Shown in pieces: positions 24,980 through 37,031 of a DNA stretch of 64,000 bases (position 1 is its first letter; each line of letters begins with the position of its first letter). Below the pieces are notes generated by a model, which was given only the letters and a program-made list of their open reading frames with translations, was not told the DNA's origin and ran no database searches. Location: NCBI GenBank assembly GCA_958299035.1, contig CATQJL010000112.1, positions 54,789,140 to 54,853,139 of the forward strand. Reading direction: 5' to 3'. The translations under genes were made by a program, and so were the position numbers. This stretch comes from Cylicocyclus nassatus (Eukaryota; Nematoda; Chromadorea; Rhabditida; Strongylidae).

Positions 24980-26092
24980 TAGATAAAGTTCTTTTCATTC
25001 TATGCACTCATTTGGCACGACAGTTCTCCTGCTTCACATGCTATTTCGGCAGACTAAGCAAAGCGTGCACTACAAAATCTCTCACGACATCATCACAAGT
25101 CACGATCCACTTGAAAATCTGAGCAATTTTGAGAATATCCAATAGTTGAACCGGATCTTTTCAAAAAATTTCACCAGTATCTAAATCATTCATTGGTAAC
25201 ACACATAGTAACTGGCTGAATAGGAAGTTTGCAAAATCTTTTGAAGGAGGATCTTGTTTTAGACTACTCAAATGGTTGATTTCTGCCACAAGAGTTCTAT
25301 CAAAAAATCATGTGGTTAACTAGGTATCATATTGTAGAGCTTTTACTAAAGCTTTACAGCTCTCACATTCTTCGTACAGACTCCTTGAGCATGTGGTCTA
25401 CCATGATAACATGACCTCGCTGTCAATCTCGGAATGCTAATTTCAAATTTATGTTTGTTATTTGAAAAGCTTTTTTCAGCTATATAAGAAGTTTTGATGA
25501 CAAAGTTGCACTCTGGCAGAGGCTAACGGGCGATGCAAAATTTTTCGCTCTTTTGTCTAGTAAAAAATTTATCAAATGTTACAGCAGCGGATCACCGTCG
25601 ATGTTGCTCGGTGGTAGCTAAAGCAGCATCTTGGCCCGCATTGATGATTGTGGCTGTAGCACACAAATTTTATGAGATATACCGTTCACAACTTCTTGCA
25701 GAAAAGTTTCCGAGACGGGTGTTTCCATCTACATTTCATGAAGGAAAGCAAAGGTAATCTTTTTTTCTCAAGAGGCCATATGCAGACGCATGAAGGGATC
25801 TTGCTGAAGGTGTGAATGGTTATTCTTACAGTTTGGCAAGATCTCGCTTTTATAATCACTTTATGCACACATGAGTTTGACACGTTTTGAACCGCGAAAT
25901 CGCGTACGGTAAAACTGGCATGCTACATGCGGCATGCTACACCACGTGTAGCATAAAGGACATTGGGGCCGAGTTTTTTTCGTTGCACAGTTTCGAGCTA
26001 AATCCATAGCAAATTTGCGCTAAATGTTGTATTCCGCACTTCTCTTAACTGAACAGTCCAGGCAGATCTGGACATTTTCGGTCACTAATATA

Positions 26093-29000
26093 CAATACCA
26101 CCCGTAATTTGTGAAAAAAAATGGCGGCGGCACTTAACTTACGCGGCGCCGCCGAAGTTAGGTGACTTTTGCCGCGTCGCGCGACAAAAGTCGGCGGAAA
26201 AGCGGCAAAAGTCACCTAACTTTGTCGCGCAACGCCTAACTTTTTATAAAAAAAGACCTTATCTTGATTCAAAATTTATGAATTCTATATATAAGAGTAC
26301 CATTCAACTCAGCTCGGCGAGGCGCATCTTCCAATATACGGATGTGCCTAGTTGTGGGATATAAGTTTCTTTCCTGGAATTTTAGTGTAAATGGACCATT
26401 CAGTGTGCTGATTCCAGAGGCTACGTACACATTCTATTGAGCACAGCAGAAATAGGGCAGGTATAGTTTAAGAGCTCATTCTGCATGGATATATGTGAAA
26501 CTGGGCAGCTCATTCTGCATGGATATGTGTGAAAGTGGGCTTTTCTCGGCGAAGTATGACGGGTCCCAAAATGCAGGAAGACAAAGGGAAATGGTTGGAA
26601 ATCGCATGAGAAGCACATATCGCGGAATGCCGCGCGTGCTGTGCAATGTACAATACCACTCACAGAACGGGAATTTCGCGAAATTCCAGAAATTTCGCGA
26701 TTCCGGATTATCGCAAATTATGCAGCGCCATAACTTCCTTCGGAATTAATATATTCTAAATTCGAAAGCAGCACTGTGTTCGTCTCGTCAAGGCGAATCT
26801 TTCGACATACGTCATGTCATCTATATCTTGTTTCCAGTTTTCTCAAATTGCTCTGAGGAGGTCCCTTTGCAAGTATGTAACGCAGCGCCTATCCAACTTG
26901 AAAGCTTCCAGTAAGCACCATTCGATAGTGCTCTTCTTGTACATTATAGTGCGCTAGTAAGCTGCCGCAGACTTCTTTTCAAAAGAGAAAAAAGCGTTGG
27001 TAAATTCTGGAAAAATTACTCGTTTCCAGATTCTACTCGCCGTAACTTTCTTTGGAGTGGATATTTTCTGAATCCGAAAAATGCATTGTGCTCAGCTCAT
27101 CAAGGCAAATCTTTCGGTATGCAGAATGTCCTTGATATCTCGATTTCAGTATTCTCAAAACTTTCTGCGGACGTCTCTTCGCAAAGGTGTGAAGCAGCGC
27201 GTATTGCCCCCAGTACATTCAGAAAGAAATTTTCGATAGTACTTCTTTTGTAGATTATGGAGCGCTAGAAAGTAGCCGCACACTCCTTTTCAAAGGAGTT
27301 AGAAGGGCTGGTGAATTCTGGAAAAATCATGTCCTTCTAAATTTTTCTCAACGTAACTCTAAAATATGAAGCTCTCTTGCTAAGCAGATGTGATTTTCGT
27401 AACCAGCAGGTCGGATAACCCTTAAGTGCAAGTTTTCCAAGATGTTCAAGTAATTTCATTTTTTCTCGTTTTACGCTCTGAAGCTGGCCGATGGATTTTG
27501 GTCAAAATGTTCATGCTCTTGAATTGTAAGGAAACTTCGCTTATAGAGGTTTTCAAACACGCTCTTTACGAAAATCGTGGTCTTTGAGGATTACAGGGTC
27601 TTTTTGGTGAGATACGGTGAGGTGACTGTAACTGCATCACGAAAGCGCGTAAATTGGCCCGCACTTCTCGCGTATCTGTCAGCAACCTTGCCTGCTTGCT
27701 TTTCTCAGTCAAAGTTACTAGGAACTGCGCTACCGAATGGTGCATGAATCAGGCTCCAGTCTGTAAAAATCACCGAGTTACGAGCCTATGAAAACACGTC
27801 CTCATGAATTTTGCCCAAAATCTAAAGATCGCAAATCTCGTCGAAATTCCACCGTGAGCGCTTGTATGACACTCGCATTGCGGATATTGCGTTCGCTTCG
27901 CCCAAAAACTCCCACTGTATTGAATATGGTACTTGCATATGCTTCAGCTGCTCAGTTGAATATCAGAGCTATTTCAGTGGCTAGAACTCAAACTACTAAA
28001 TCTAACACAATAAGATCCATTAAGGACGCGAAAGATTTTGATCAGCGTGTTGTACAAGCGCTCACGGTGGAATTTCGACGAGATTTGCGATCTTTAGATT
28101 TAGGGCAAAATAATGAGGACGTGTTTTCATAGGCTCGTAACTCGGTGATTTTTACAGACTGGAGCCTGATTCATGCACCATTCGGTAGCGCAGTTCCTAG
28201 TAACTTTGACTGAGAAAAGCAAGCAGGCAAGGTTGCTGACAGATACGCGAGAAGTGCGGGCCAATTTACGCGCTTTCGTGATGCAGTTACAGTCACCTCA
28301 CCGTATCTCACCAAAAAGACCCTGTAATCCTCAAAGACCACGATTTTCGTAAAGAGCGTGTTTGAAAACCTCTATAAGCGAAGTTTCCTTACAATTCAAG
28401 AGCATGAACATTTTGACCAAAATCCATCGGCCAGCTTCAGAGCGTAAAACGAGAAAAAATGAAATTACTTGAACATCTTGGAAAACTTGCACTTAAGGGT
28501 TATCCGACCTGCTGGTTACGAAAATCACATCTGCTTAGCAAGAGAGCTTCATATTTTAGAGTTACGTTGAGAAAAATTTAGAAGGACATGATTTTTCCAG
28601 AATTCACCAGCCCTTCTAACTCCTTTGAAAAGGAGTGTGCGGCTACTTTCTAGCGCTCCATAATCTACAAAAGAAGTACTATCGAAAATTTCTTTCTGAA
28701 TGTACTGGGGGCAATACGCGCTGCTTCACACCTTTGCGAAGAGACGTCCGCAGAAAGTTTTGAGAATACTGAAATCGAGATATCAAGGACATTCTGCATA
28801 CCGAAAGATTTGCCTTGATGAGCTGAGCACAATGCATTTTTCGGATTCAGAAAATATCCACTCCAAAGAAAGTTACGGCGAGTAGAATCTGGAAACGAGT
28901 GATTTTTCCAGAATTTACCAACGCTTTTTTCTCTTTTGAAAAGAAGTCTGCGGCAGCTTACTAGCGCACTATAATGTACAAGAAGAGCACTATCGAATGG

Positions 29001-30037
29001 TGCTTACTGGAAGCTTTCAAGTTAGATAGGCGCTGCGTTACATACTTGCAAAGGGACCTCCTCAGAGCAATTTGAGAAAACTGGAAACAAGATATAGATG
29101 ACATGACGTATGTCGAAAGATTCGCCTTGACGAGATGAACACAGTGCTGCTTTCGAATTTAGAATATATTAATTCCGAAGGAAGTTATGGCGCTGCATAA
29201 TTTGCGATAATCCGGAATCGCGAAATTTCTGGAATTTCGCGAAATTCCCGTTCTGTGAGTGGTATTGTACATTGCACAGCACGCGCGGCATTCCGCGATA
29301 TGTGCTTCTCATGCGATTTCCAACCATTTCCCTTTGTCTTCCTGCATTTTGGGACCCGTCATACTTCGCCGAGAAAAGCCCACTTTCACACATATCCATG
29401 CAGAATGAGCTGCCCAGTTTCACATATATCCATGCAGAATGAGCTCTTAAACTATACCTGCCCTATTTCTGCTGTGCTCAATAGAATGTGTACGTAGCCT
29501 CTGGAATCAGCACACTGAATGGTCCATTTACACTAAAATTCCAGGAAAGAAACTTATATCCCACAACTAGGCACATCCGTATATTGGAAGATGCGCCTCG
29601 CCGAGCTGAGTTGAATGGTACTCTTATATATAGAATTCATAAATTTTGAATCAAGATAAGGTCTTTTTTTATAAAAAGTTAGGCGTTGCGCGACAAAGTT
29701 ACAGTCTGCCCCAATCCTAACCAGGCCAAAATTGGCATGGCGGGAGTCCGCGTCGCTAGGGTCTCGCGATCACGCCCACGGCCTGCTTCTCTGCTCTCTC
29801 TGCAATCCGTTTGCTCTCTCCGATAGCGCGCATATGCAGCGCAGACCTCTAGCGTTGCGAGCGCGTAAATTGCGCCGACGGTTCGGCCTGATCCCGATTG
29901 GGGCAGACTATAGGTGACTTTTGCCGCTTTTCCGCCGACTTTTGTCGCGCGACGCGGCAAAAGTCACCTAACTTCGGCGGCGCCGCGTAAGTTAAGTGCC
30001 GCCGCCATTTTTTTTTCACAAATTACGGGTGGTATTG
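26093..30037. mobile_element. 3.9-kb near-perfect palindromic transposon
   Basis: Starts CAATACCACCCGTAATTTGTG and ends with its exact inverse, flanked by TA (26091-26092, 30038-30039). The arms are 26093-27866 and 28053-30037. Without the nested 211-bp insertion both are 1774 bp and appear identical by eye; all open frames in one arm recur residue for residue in the other. The spacer 27867-28052 is 186 bp. Near each tip lie smaller nested palindromes (AAGTTAGGTGACTTTTGCCGC and its inverse). A 114-codon frame (27788-28132) spans the spacer but matches no transposase I know, so the element looks non-autonomous. It interrupts unit U1. Confidence 0.9.
29702..29910. mobile_element. MITE inserted in one palindrome arm
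   Basis: A 209-bp element with ends CAGTCTGCCCCAATC and GATTGGGGCAGACTA and TA duplication (29700-29701, 29911-29912). The left arm of the palindrome keeps the empty site (the inverse of GACAAAGTTAGGTGAC near 26209-26224), proving insertion after the arms formed. A diverged copy is at 7202. Confidence 0.95.
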
Positions 30038-30301
30038 TAACTGAGTACTAGGACCTTAATCTAGAACTATGCAAATCCGACTTTCAACACCCCCTGTAAA
30101 AGGAGGAAATCGAAGCAGACGCCGAGCCTCGAGGTCTACGCCCACTCTCTCGTATGGCCCGCCCCCTTGAATTCCTCGTCCCTTGACGTGTTTTCACGTG
30201 GCGAACACAAACAAACACATAGTGTCTACCTGTTAATGCTTGCTTTCGACTAACGTTGGGAGCACTCTTCCACGTTTCTCACAAAATTGTCTCAAAAATG
30301 A

Positions 30302-30312
30302 GGGGGGGGGGG
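30302..30312. repeat. poly-G run (11 G)
   Basis: Uninterrupted run of 11 G. A relic AAGGCAGCG-family end (CTGGACGCTGCCTTCAAGCG) follows near 30402-30421. Confidence 0.85.
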
Positions 30313-31099
30313 TCGAGAAATTCAGGCATTTTGAGTGCCGTATCTGGAATTAGCGCCATGAAGAGGCTTGGACAAGACAAAAAAATGGAAGCCGAGGTTC
30401 TGCCTGGACGCTGCCTTCAAGCGTATTTCCACGTTTTCATTCGACGTTATGGTCCTATATTTCGTAGTAAAAGCGGGACCTACTTGACTACCCAAGTGAA
30501 CCCCAGGTTTTTCAAGCTTATGGATTTCCCTCAACCTTGGTCCATGGGGATTATCTGACATACTAATCACGATTACTTATTTATTTAGTCGTTACTACAT
30601 ATGCGTGTGCCAAACGAAAAAAACCCGTAAAAGTACTAAGCAGAAAATCATTTAGACTATACCATGGTATCCCTCGCTGAATTAACAGTTCGCTCTCTTC
30701 TTCAGCTGTGGGTAGCTTTGCCAAATTCCTGTTCCCATACCTGAGCGCGATTTGAATTATCAACTACCAGTGCATAACTGGCCAACTTAACCCATGACGG
30801 ACGCATCCGCATCAGGAGCTTCTAGAAGCCTGTCTAAAACGCTGAGGCGAAAGAGATTTGAAATTCAAAATTTTTCAAAAATGCTGAAGACAAAAGACAT
30901 TCAGATTAAAATGAAATTCGAGACGTCAATGCGAGTATCTATTTTGAAAGTCAGATAGTTATACATCGCTGGCTTTCAAAACCTTCAGAAAGTCTAACGT
31001 AGCTAATTATCTCCGAAAATCAGCAGATGTTTCGCAAGAGGTTATACTACTCGGTAGAAGACTCATCCACCCCTGCATTAGTACATCAGTATGGCATAT

Positions 31100-31497
31100 A
31101 AAGAGACCCACAGATGAGGCCCACATCGTTTTGGAGAGCTTTGCTCAGTGATTCCAAATCTGCCAAGCGCCTCTGGACGCCGAGTTATGAGCGTTTTTCG
31201 GGTCAAAAAATTGAATGTAAAACTGAAACAAAATCGCCCAAACTTGCTCAAATGGTCCAATGTCGAGTATCAGAGCAGCTTATGCGGTGAATGCATTCTG
31301 TCTAATATGCTAATACTTAACCCTGCTTTATATGAGCGCTGGAAAGATTGTAACATTCGATTTGATCCGAATTTTACATTCATTTTCGCTCCAAAAAAAA
31401 CGGTCATAACTCGGCCTCCACAGGCGCTTGGCAGATAATGAAGGCAGATTTGGAATCAGTGTGCAAAGCTCTTCGAAGCAGTATGGGTCTCATCTAA
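31100..31497. repeat. inverted-repeat element
   Basis: Arms 31100-31235 and 31365-31497 are inverted. GATTCCAAATCTGCCAAGCG and GAGTTATGAGCGTTTTT on the left oppose CGGTCATAACTC and GCAGATTTGGAATC on the right. Same family as 9480-9910. The right arm is also present in U2 near 41450-41530. Confidence 0.7.
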
Positions 31498-31939
31498 AAA
31501 GGCCACTTCGACTAAACACGCTTTCCTTGTCAACATAGTGCCCCAAAGAGGAAAAACTAACTACTGCAAGGCCTGAACGTCGAGTATTTACTTGGTTTTA
31601 ACCTAGTTTATAAGCGCAATATGAGAAAGCTAAACATCAAATTGAGGCATACTCGTCTGTATCTGAGGATGCGCAACGCAGGAGCAGAGAGTTTGGAGGT
31701 AAAGGACAGTAATGTGTAAGGATAATTAGATTTGGGGAAGCATTTGTAATAAACGATCCTGCTTAATGTTCTTTAAACTCCTTCTAGTTTTTCATTTTTT
31801 TAGAAAATGGACTCCATACAGGTGAAGCACATATCAGTTGTGGAGGATATAGGTTTTGCATACCTTTACCTAGAGCTTAGGATCGTTACTACGGATGCTT
31901 CTTAATATGATAAGAGGACTGTAATGCTTCTTTACTACT

Positions 31940-32562
31940 AGGCAGGTTTTAACTTAGATTTATAGTATGTAGGGAATCATCCACCCTCTTCAGATTTATA
32001 GTATGCAGGGAATCATCCATTCTCTTCATTACTGTAGCATTACGGTAGTTTCAAGTATCAGCATATAGTGCCACGGTGAAATATGTCGTTCAGTAAAAAT
32101 TCGAAAAAAACCTGAAATGTCGCGTATTAGTGTTTCCAGACATGCTGATTTCATTGGACAACTCTTTACGAGTTACTGCTGAGTTTCGAACGATTTAGTC
32201 ACGATTTTGTAAACCACTGAAAACACGTTACTGCGCATTCCTTGGCATAACTTATGAAAGAAGTCTTACGATAAGCAGCGAACTTCATATTCATAATCAA
32301 CTTTTAGCCTGATGATGGAGTTTTCTGCCTGTTAAATATCCATTCTGGGGCAAATTATAGTCATTAATGACTCAAAGATCTCTTTAAAGTTCTTACCGTA
32401 ATCCTACAGTAATGAAGCGTGACGGACGAATCGCTCCATCTTGCCATTCTAAGCTGAAGCCTGCTCTATTGAATGGTGCTTCAATCTTCGCAAAAGACTG
32501 TGTGGGAAGAGAGTTACTAACGGTTAAAAAGTGTGTACTTACTTATGAAACCCTGTATATAA
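31940..32562. mobile_element. truncated CAGGGTGTCCCA-family MITE
   Basis: Inner parts of both arms are recognisable (TTAGATTTATAGTATG, CATTACTGTAGCATTACGGTAG and its inverse near 32395). The left tip is missing. The right tip is degenerate (GAAACCCTG then TA). Confidence 0.6.
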
Positions 32563-33153
32563 TCGTTATGTGAAAAATCTTCCAGATGCATTGTTTGTTT
32601 GTGAGGGCTTTGACAGGAAGATCCCACTATTTAGACCATTGAAGCGTTTTTCGTTTTTCGACCATTTTTGCATTGAAAAAGTAATTGCTTCGTAGCCTTC
32701 ATTTTTACTCGCCAATAACGTAGCATGAATAAATTTTGATTTCGTTTGCAAAAACTTGTATTCTGATGTTAGGACGAGTTTTCAAACACGAAGGAAGATC
32801 AGTAGTAAAAGAGGAGAGGCGAAAGTATGATCCTGCGGAACTTTGCTGATGCAGGGATAACGTGATGAAGGAGACCCCCAACCTCACATGTTCACCTCTG
32901 TCCTGCAGGTAGGGCGCGTGCCAAGTAAGTGAATGCTCACCAATTCTATAGCTTTGAAGTTTACGAATCATTTGGAGTGGCTAATGGCTAACTCTATGGA
33001 TAGCTTCAGAAGGGTCAAAAAGACGACATCTACTGGCTTGCCGTGATTGAGTGCAGCAATCTAGTCAAAAAAAAGAGTCAGTCAGTGAAGCTCTGGTTGA
33101 ATTCCCAGGTAGAAAGCCCATTAACGACAAGGATGTCATTTTTTCCATGCCAA

Positions 33154-33452
33154 TCTTATATATAAAGCTGAATGTCTGTCTGTATGTCTGCATGTCTGTA
33201 TGTCTGTATGTCTGTGCGTATGTGCGGAATAGAAATTTTTATTTCTGACCGATTTGGACCAAACTTGGCACACATATACTTCGGGGCGGGGAGCGTGTCA
33301 TAGGCTACTTTTCGATATCGATCGATATCGATTTTATCGATTTTTTGCAAAATTTGAGCTACAGGGCTGGGAGTTGGCACAGGGGGGGTACGAGCATGCT
33401 GATTACAAATATATTATTGACAGGCCCGGGCGGAGCCGGGTTTGCCAACTAG
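33154..33452 (+). mobile_element. short Helitron-like element, plus copy of a pair
   Basis: Begins TCTTATATATAAAGCTG after A. It ends with hairpin CCCGGGCGGAGCCGGG, then 8 nt and CTAG before T. (TCTG)n and ATCGAT tracts lie between. No coding capacity; 299 bp. Confidence 0.65.
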
Positions 33453-33462
33453 TTAGATAATA

Positions 33463-33781
33463 CTAGCTGGCAAACCCGGCTCCGCCCGGCCCTGTCAATA
33501 ATATATTCGTAATCAGCGTGCTCACTTACACCCCTTTGCCAACTCCCAGCCTCGTAGCTCGAACTTTTTGAAAAATCAATAAAATCGATATCGATCGATG
33601 ACGAAAGTAGCCTATGACACCCGCGCGGCCCCGAAGTGTATGTGTGCAAATTTTGGTCCGGATCGGTTCAGAAATGGAATTTTCTATTCGGAACATACGT
33701 ACACACATACATACATATGTACATACATACAAACACACGACAGACAGACAGACAAACAGACATTCAGCTTTATATATAAGA
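33463..33781 (-). mobile_element. short Helitron-like element, minus copy of a pair
   Basis: Inverse of its neighbour. The 5' TCTTATATATAAAGCTG is at 33781 and the hairpin and CTAG end at 33463. The two 3' ends face each other across 10 bp (33453-33462). Confidence 0.65.
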
Positions 33782-34059
33782 TTTTTTTCACTAATTTATT
33801 CGAGATCTTCCCTGAAGGAGCGGTTAGCTGATGAGTCTAAAATCAAAAAGGACAATACCATTTTGTTTGAGTATAGCTGTTACCAACCCTCTTTCCAAAT
33901 CTTTCACCATCCTGATTGACAATGACGCATTGAACACAGCGCATTATTTCGGTGATTGAGCCGAAAAAGCTAAAGCACTAACACATTTTCGATAGAAAAT
34001 TTGCCGTATAACACCATAAGCGATGAGAGGGAGTGATTTGGAAATTCGCACTACATTCT

Positions 34060-34842
34060 GAGAGACCATATGCAATAGACCATATTCCTCTTGTCTCTCA
34101 AATAGTTCTGCAACCATTCGACAGAGCAAAGCAAATTTTACAGAACATAAACATTTGCTCAAATTATGTTCTACATACATAAAGTTTGAAGCCGAAGTGT
34201 AGAAAGACCTAAATGCTCAAAAAATCAAAGAAATCGTACTTGCATTCAAATATACCTACAAACTTCCTACTTGCTCAGGCATGTATTCTCCTCATCGGGT
34301 ATTCATCTGTATATTCGCCAAGTTTTTGTATGGCTGGATATGAGGAAAAGTACTTCCTATGTTTTCGCCAAAGCTGCGCTGGTGTATGTCCCCACACAGG
34401 TTGTTCTACAGTATGTATATGTATCTTCAGACAATGAATCTATGGCCTCTTACAGGCAATGGTATTAAGGAAATATCGAATTTAGTGCAAAACCCCGAAA
34501 AGGACGACCTTCTCTTATTTGGTCTCATTTTGGGTATGTGTATGTTTCTGGAGTTCCAGCTATATAAGCAAATTTACACAAAATCAGTTGTAGAGAGTAC
34601 ATTTCTGAACAAAAATAGGAAGTGCGTGCTTCAATGGAGACAAAATTTTTTCGACTTTCGGGGCATCCAGATCATCTTAGATTTCGGCTTTAAGCTTCGT
34701 AGAACAAACTTTAAGCACTTGAATGCTATTTTGTAGAGCTTGCACTGTTCTGTCGAACGTTACCGCAAAACCTATATAAGAAACAAGAATATGGATTAAT
34801 GCGGGAGAAAGTAAAATCGTTGACTGCTATGGGACACCCTAA
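34060..34842. mobile_element. mariner-like element (U2 copy, left end lost)
   Basis: The right end GGGAGAAAGTAAAATC...GGGACACCCTAA followed by TA is intact. The left tip seen in the other units is missing. The body matches (CCATATTCCTCTTGTCTCTC, AAATAGTTCTGCAACCATTC). Confidence 0.6.
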
Positions 34843-36813
34843 TATTTCACATGGCGGCCAAAGGTTTTGTTTAATGAATGGTCAAGATCTCGTTTCTTTG
34901 CTTTTACTGTGTAGGACATACTTCTGCACTTTATATTTGATTCTCCCAGTTCAAATCGTGTTCGAACTAATGTGTTTTGCTTCTGTACTCTCGAAACGTC
35001 GCGTTTAACCTTTTTCAAAGTAAAACAAAGACAGCCTTCGGAACTCATGTAGAATTATACGGTATGTTCAGCTTCTTTTATTTGATTTGCGTAGGCTACA
35101 TCAGGTATTAAAGATTGGTAGTAAAACCTCATGACAATCTATTACTCTCCAGCATCTCTTCGAACATCTTCTCAAGAGATGTAAGTTGCCTTGTAAAATC
35201 TAGTCTGTCAGCAGTGCTTTCAGTTTCTTCTTCTCAGTAGAGATTTTGATGCTAGCTGGCCACGATAGGCTGCAAAACATCGTTCCTCATACAGTGACTG
35301 GAATTTTGTGCATTCACAACATAATACTACTAACAACATTCACAACATAATACTACCAACATAATACTCACAACTTTGTATCCGCATAATGCATCCAAAG
35401 TCGGGGACCTAATTATACAATACTGAAATCTATGAATATAACATCAGTCGAGTCTCAAAGCTATGCCACAGAGTGCCTCAATCTTTAAAAGTTCTTGATT
35501 AGAAAAGTTATGTGCAAGCCCAGGTTCGCGTTCTGCAAGAGAAAGAGGCACTTTGATGTTCAGGATTTATTTCATAGCTGGAAGATACAGGATAAACTCT
35601 AAAAATACAAACTTTCGAATATAGCTTCCGTCCACAGCTTTGAAGAGGCTTTGCGCAACTGCAACGTTACCGTAGTAGGTGTATCTGTCAAAAGCAATAA
35701 GGAAGGGACGGAAATTTTTGCATAATTTGAACGAAACCCGATAACTCTTCGAATCATAGTCCCAAACTTACCATTTTTGACAACTGTGGAAGGCTCCATA
35801 TAAGATGTTCAGGCTAGCTTTTCATGAAATCAAAAACGAAGCTTTTAAAAGTTGCGTTTCAAAGTTCGTTCCTGCACTTCTCCAGCTTCGACGAACAAAA
35901 AGGTTGCAGGTTTGTAGGCAAGCAGTCACATCTGTTTTCAATCTTGTTACTGTAGTGAACCTACAGCTATAAGGAATGCTTCTGCAAAATGACACTTTCT
36001 TGGTGTTTCTTGTGCTATTGCAAATCGATGCGAAAACAAGCCGGCCACAGATGTATGGAAGTAATAAAATAAAAAATAAAAAAATAATAATCTATACGTA
36101 AGCAATTTTCACAACATCTGAGACAAGCTAGCTGCCTACCGCATTCTTCTGATACCAAACTCAAATCACAAAATTTAAAACGCACCTTTGGGAGTTTTTT
36201 CTTGGTATAGAAACTTGCGCTTAAGCATCGCCTATGCCTTTTTCGCCCATGCCCGTCCTTTGTTTCATAGATACATGAACAAAACAAGAAATTCAAATCG
36301 TGATCCAAAAGGGGTTATAGAATTTTGTTCGACTTATGCAGAACTTTCGTTCCAACCTATAATTTCTCAAGGACAGCGAAGCGAACGTCACTTGCGCAAC
36401 ATTGCCACTTCGTCGTGCAGCAAATTTGTGAACTGTAGAAGCGACATTCATTGGACTTGAGGCTTTGTTTAGGTAATCGTATGAATGAGCAGTTGAATTT
36501 GAACAGTTAATGAAACATTTTCGAAACTGCTTCGAAAGAATTTCTTTTTCTTTGCTTAAATTTTGCAGGTTGGACATAGCTAGGGTCTGATAATGTGTTT
36601 TAAAATCTGTATGCCAAATCTGTTGTCTTACGTCCGCTCTGTTTTATCATAAATATTACCATTCTTTCAGACTTTCAAGATGTCCCTGTACATTATAATG
36701 TTTACTGGTATACATTACAGCGCGGGTACTGCTAAATTTTTGCCAAAAAATTCGATAAAAATCTCTGACAGCTTGCGTTTTATTCTAAGATGATCTATTT
36801 GAACGTGCGTAAT

Positions 36814-37031
36814 GCTTGCAGATCTTGTTTACTGAAAAGTACCATATTACCAAAACGCTAGTCAATTTTTTCGAGCTTTGAGGTGTATCAAGATAACGAA
36901 AGTAAGTTTTTCGTTTAGTAATTAGAAAACGAAAAACTTACTTTCGTTATCTTGATACACCTCAAAGCTCGAAAAAATTGACTAGCGTTTTGGTAATATG
37001 GCTACTTTTCAGTAAAACATGATCTGCAAGC
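36814..37031. repeat. inverted duplication of the gene B 5' end
   Basis: Arms 36814-36916 and 36927-37031 are inverted copies around a 10-nt loop. The right arm contains the upstream sequence, the TTTTCAG acceptor, TAAAACATG and the first codons of gene B. The left arm repeats these on the minus strand with CAT changed to CTT, so the mirrored start codon is lost. Other units lack it, so it is private to U2. Confidence 0.88.
37006..37012 (+). other. splice acceptor upstream of gene B
   Basis: TTTTCAG followed by TAAAAC and ATG, identical in arrangement to genes A and C. Confidence 0.6.

Larger units (their letters stand above)
15450..26092 (+). repeat. segmental duplication unit U1 (proximal part)
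   Basis: First of four paralogous units. Shared landmarks in the same order are: a GTTGACCAATATT block, a mariner-like element, CATAATGCATACAAAGTCGG, the peptide gene, an AAGGCAGC MITE and AGCGGATCACCGTCGATG. U1 continues beyond the large palindrome as 30040-33153. It is longer than the others because of private insertions at 16536, 17396, 20002, 21933 and 26093. Confidence 0.8.
30040..33153 (+). repeat. segmental duplication unit U1 (distal part)
   Basis: Collinear with U2 40600-44195. Shared blocks include ATTACATACGCGTGTGC-like sequence (30597 and 41069), CAGCAGATGTTTCGCAAGAG-like sequence (31020 and 42486), GGTAATGTGTAAGAATGATTAG-like sequence (31710 and 42771) and CTTCCAGATGCATTG-like sequence (32580 and 44012). 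No gene is recognised here. Confidence 0.7.
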
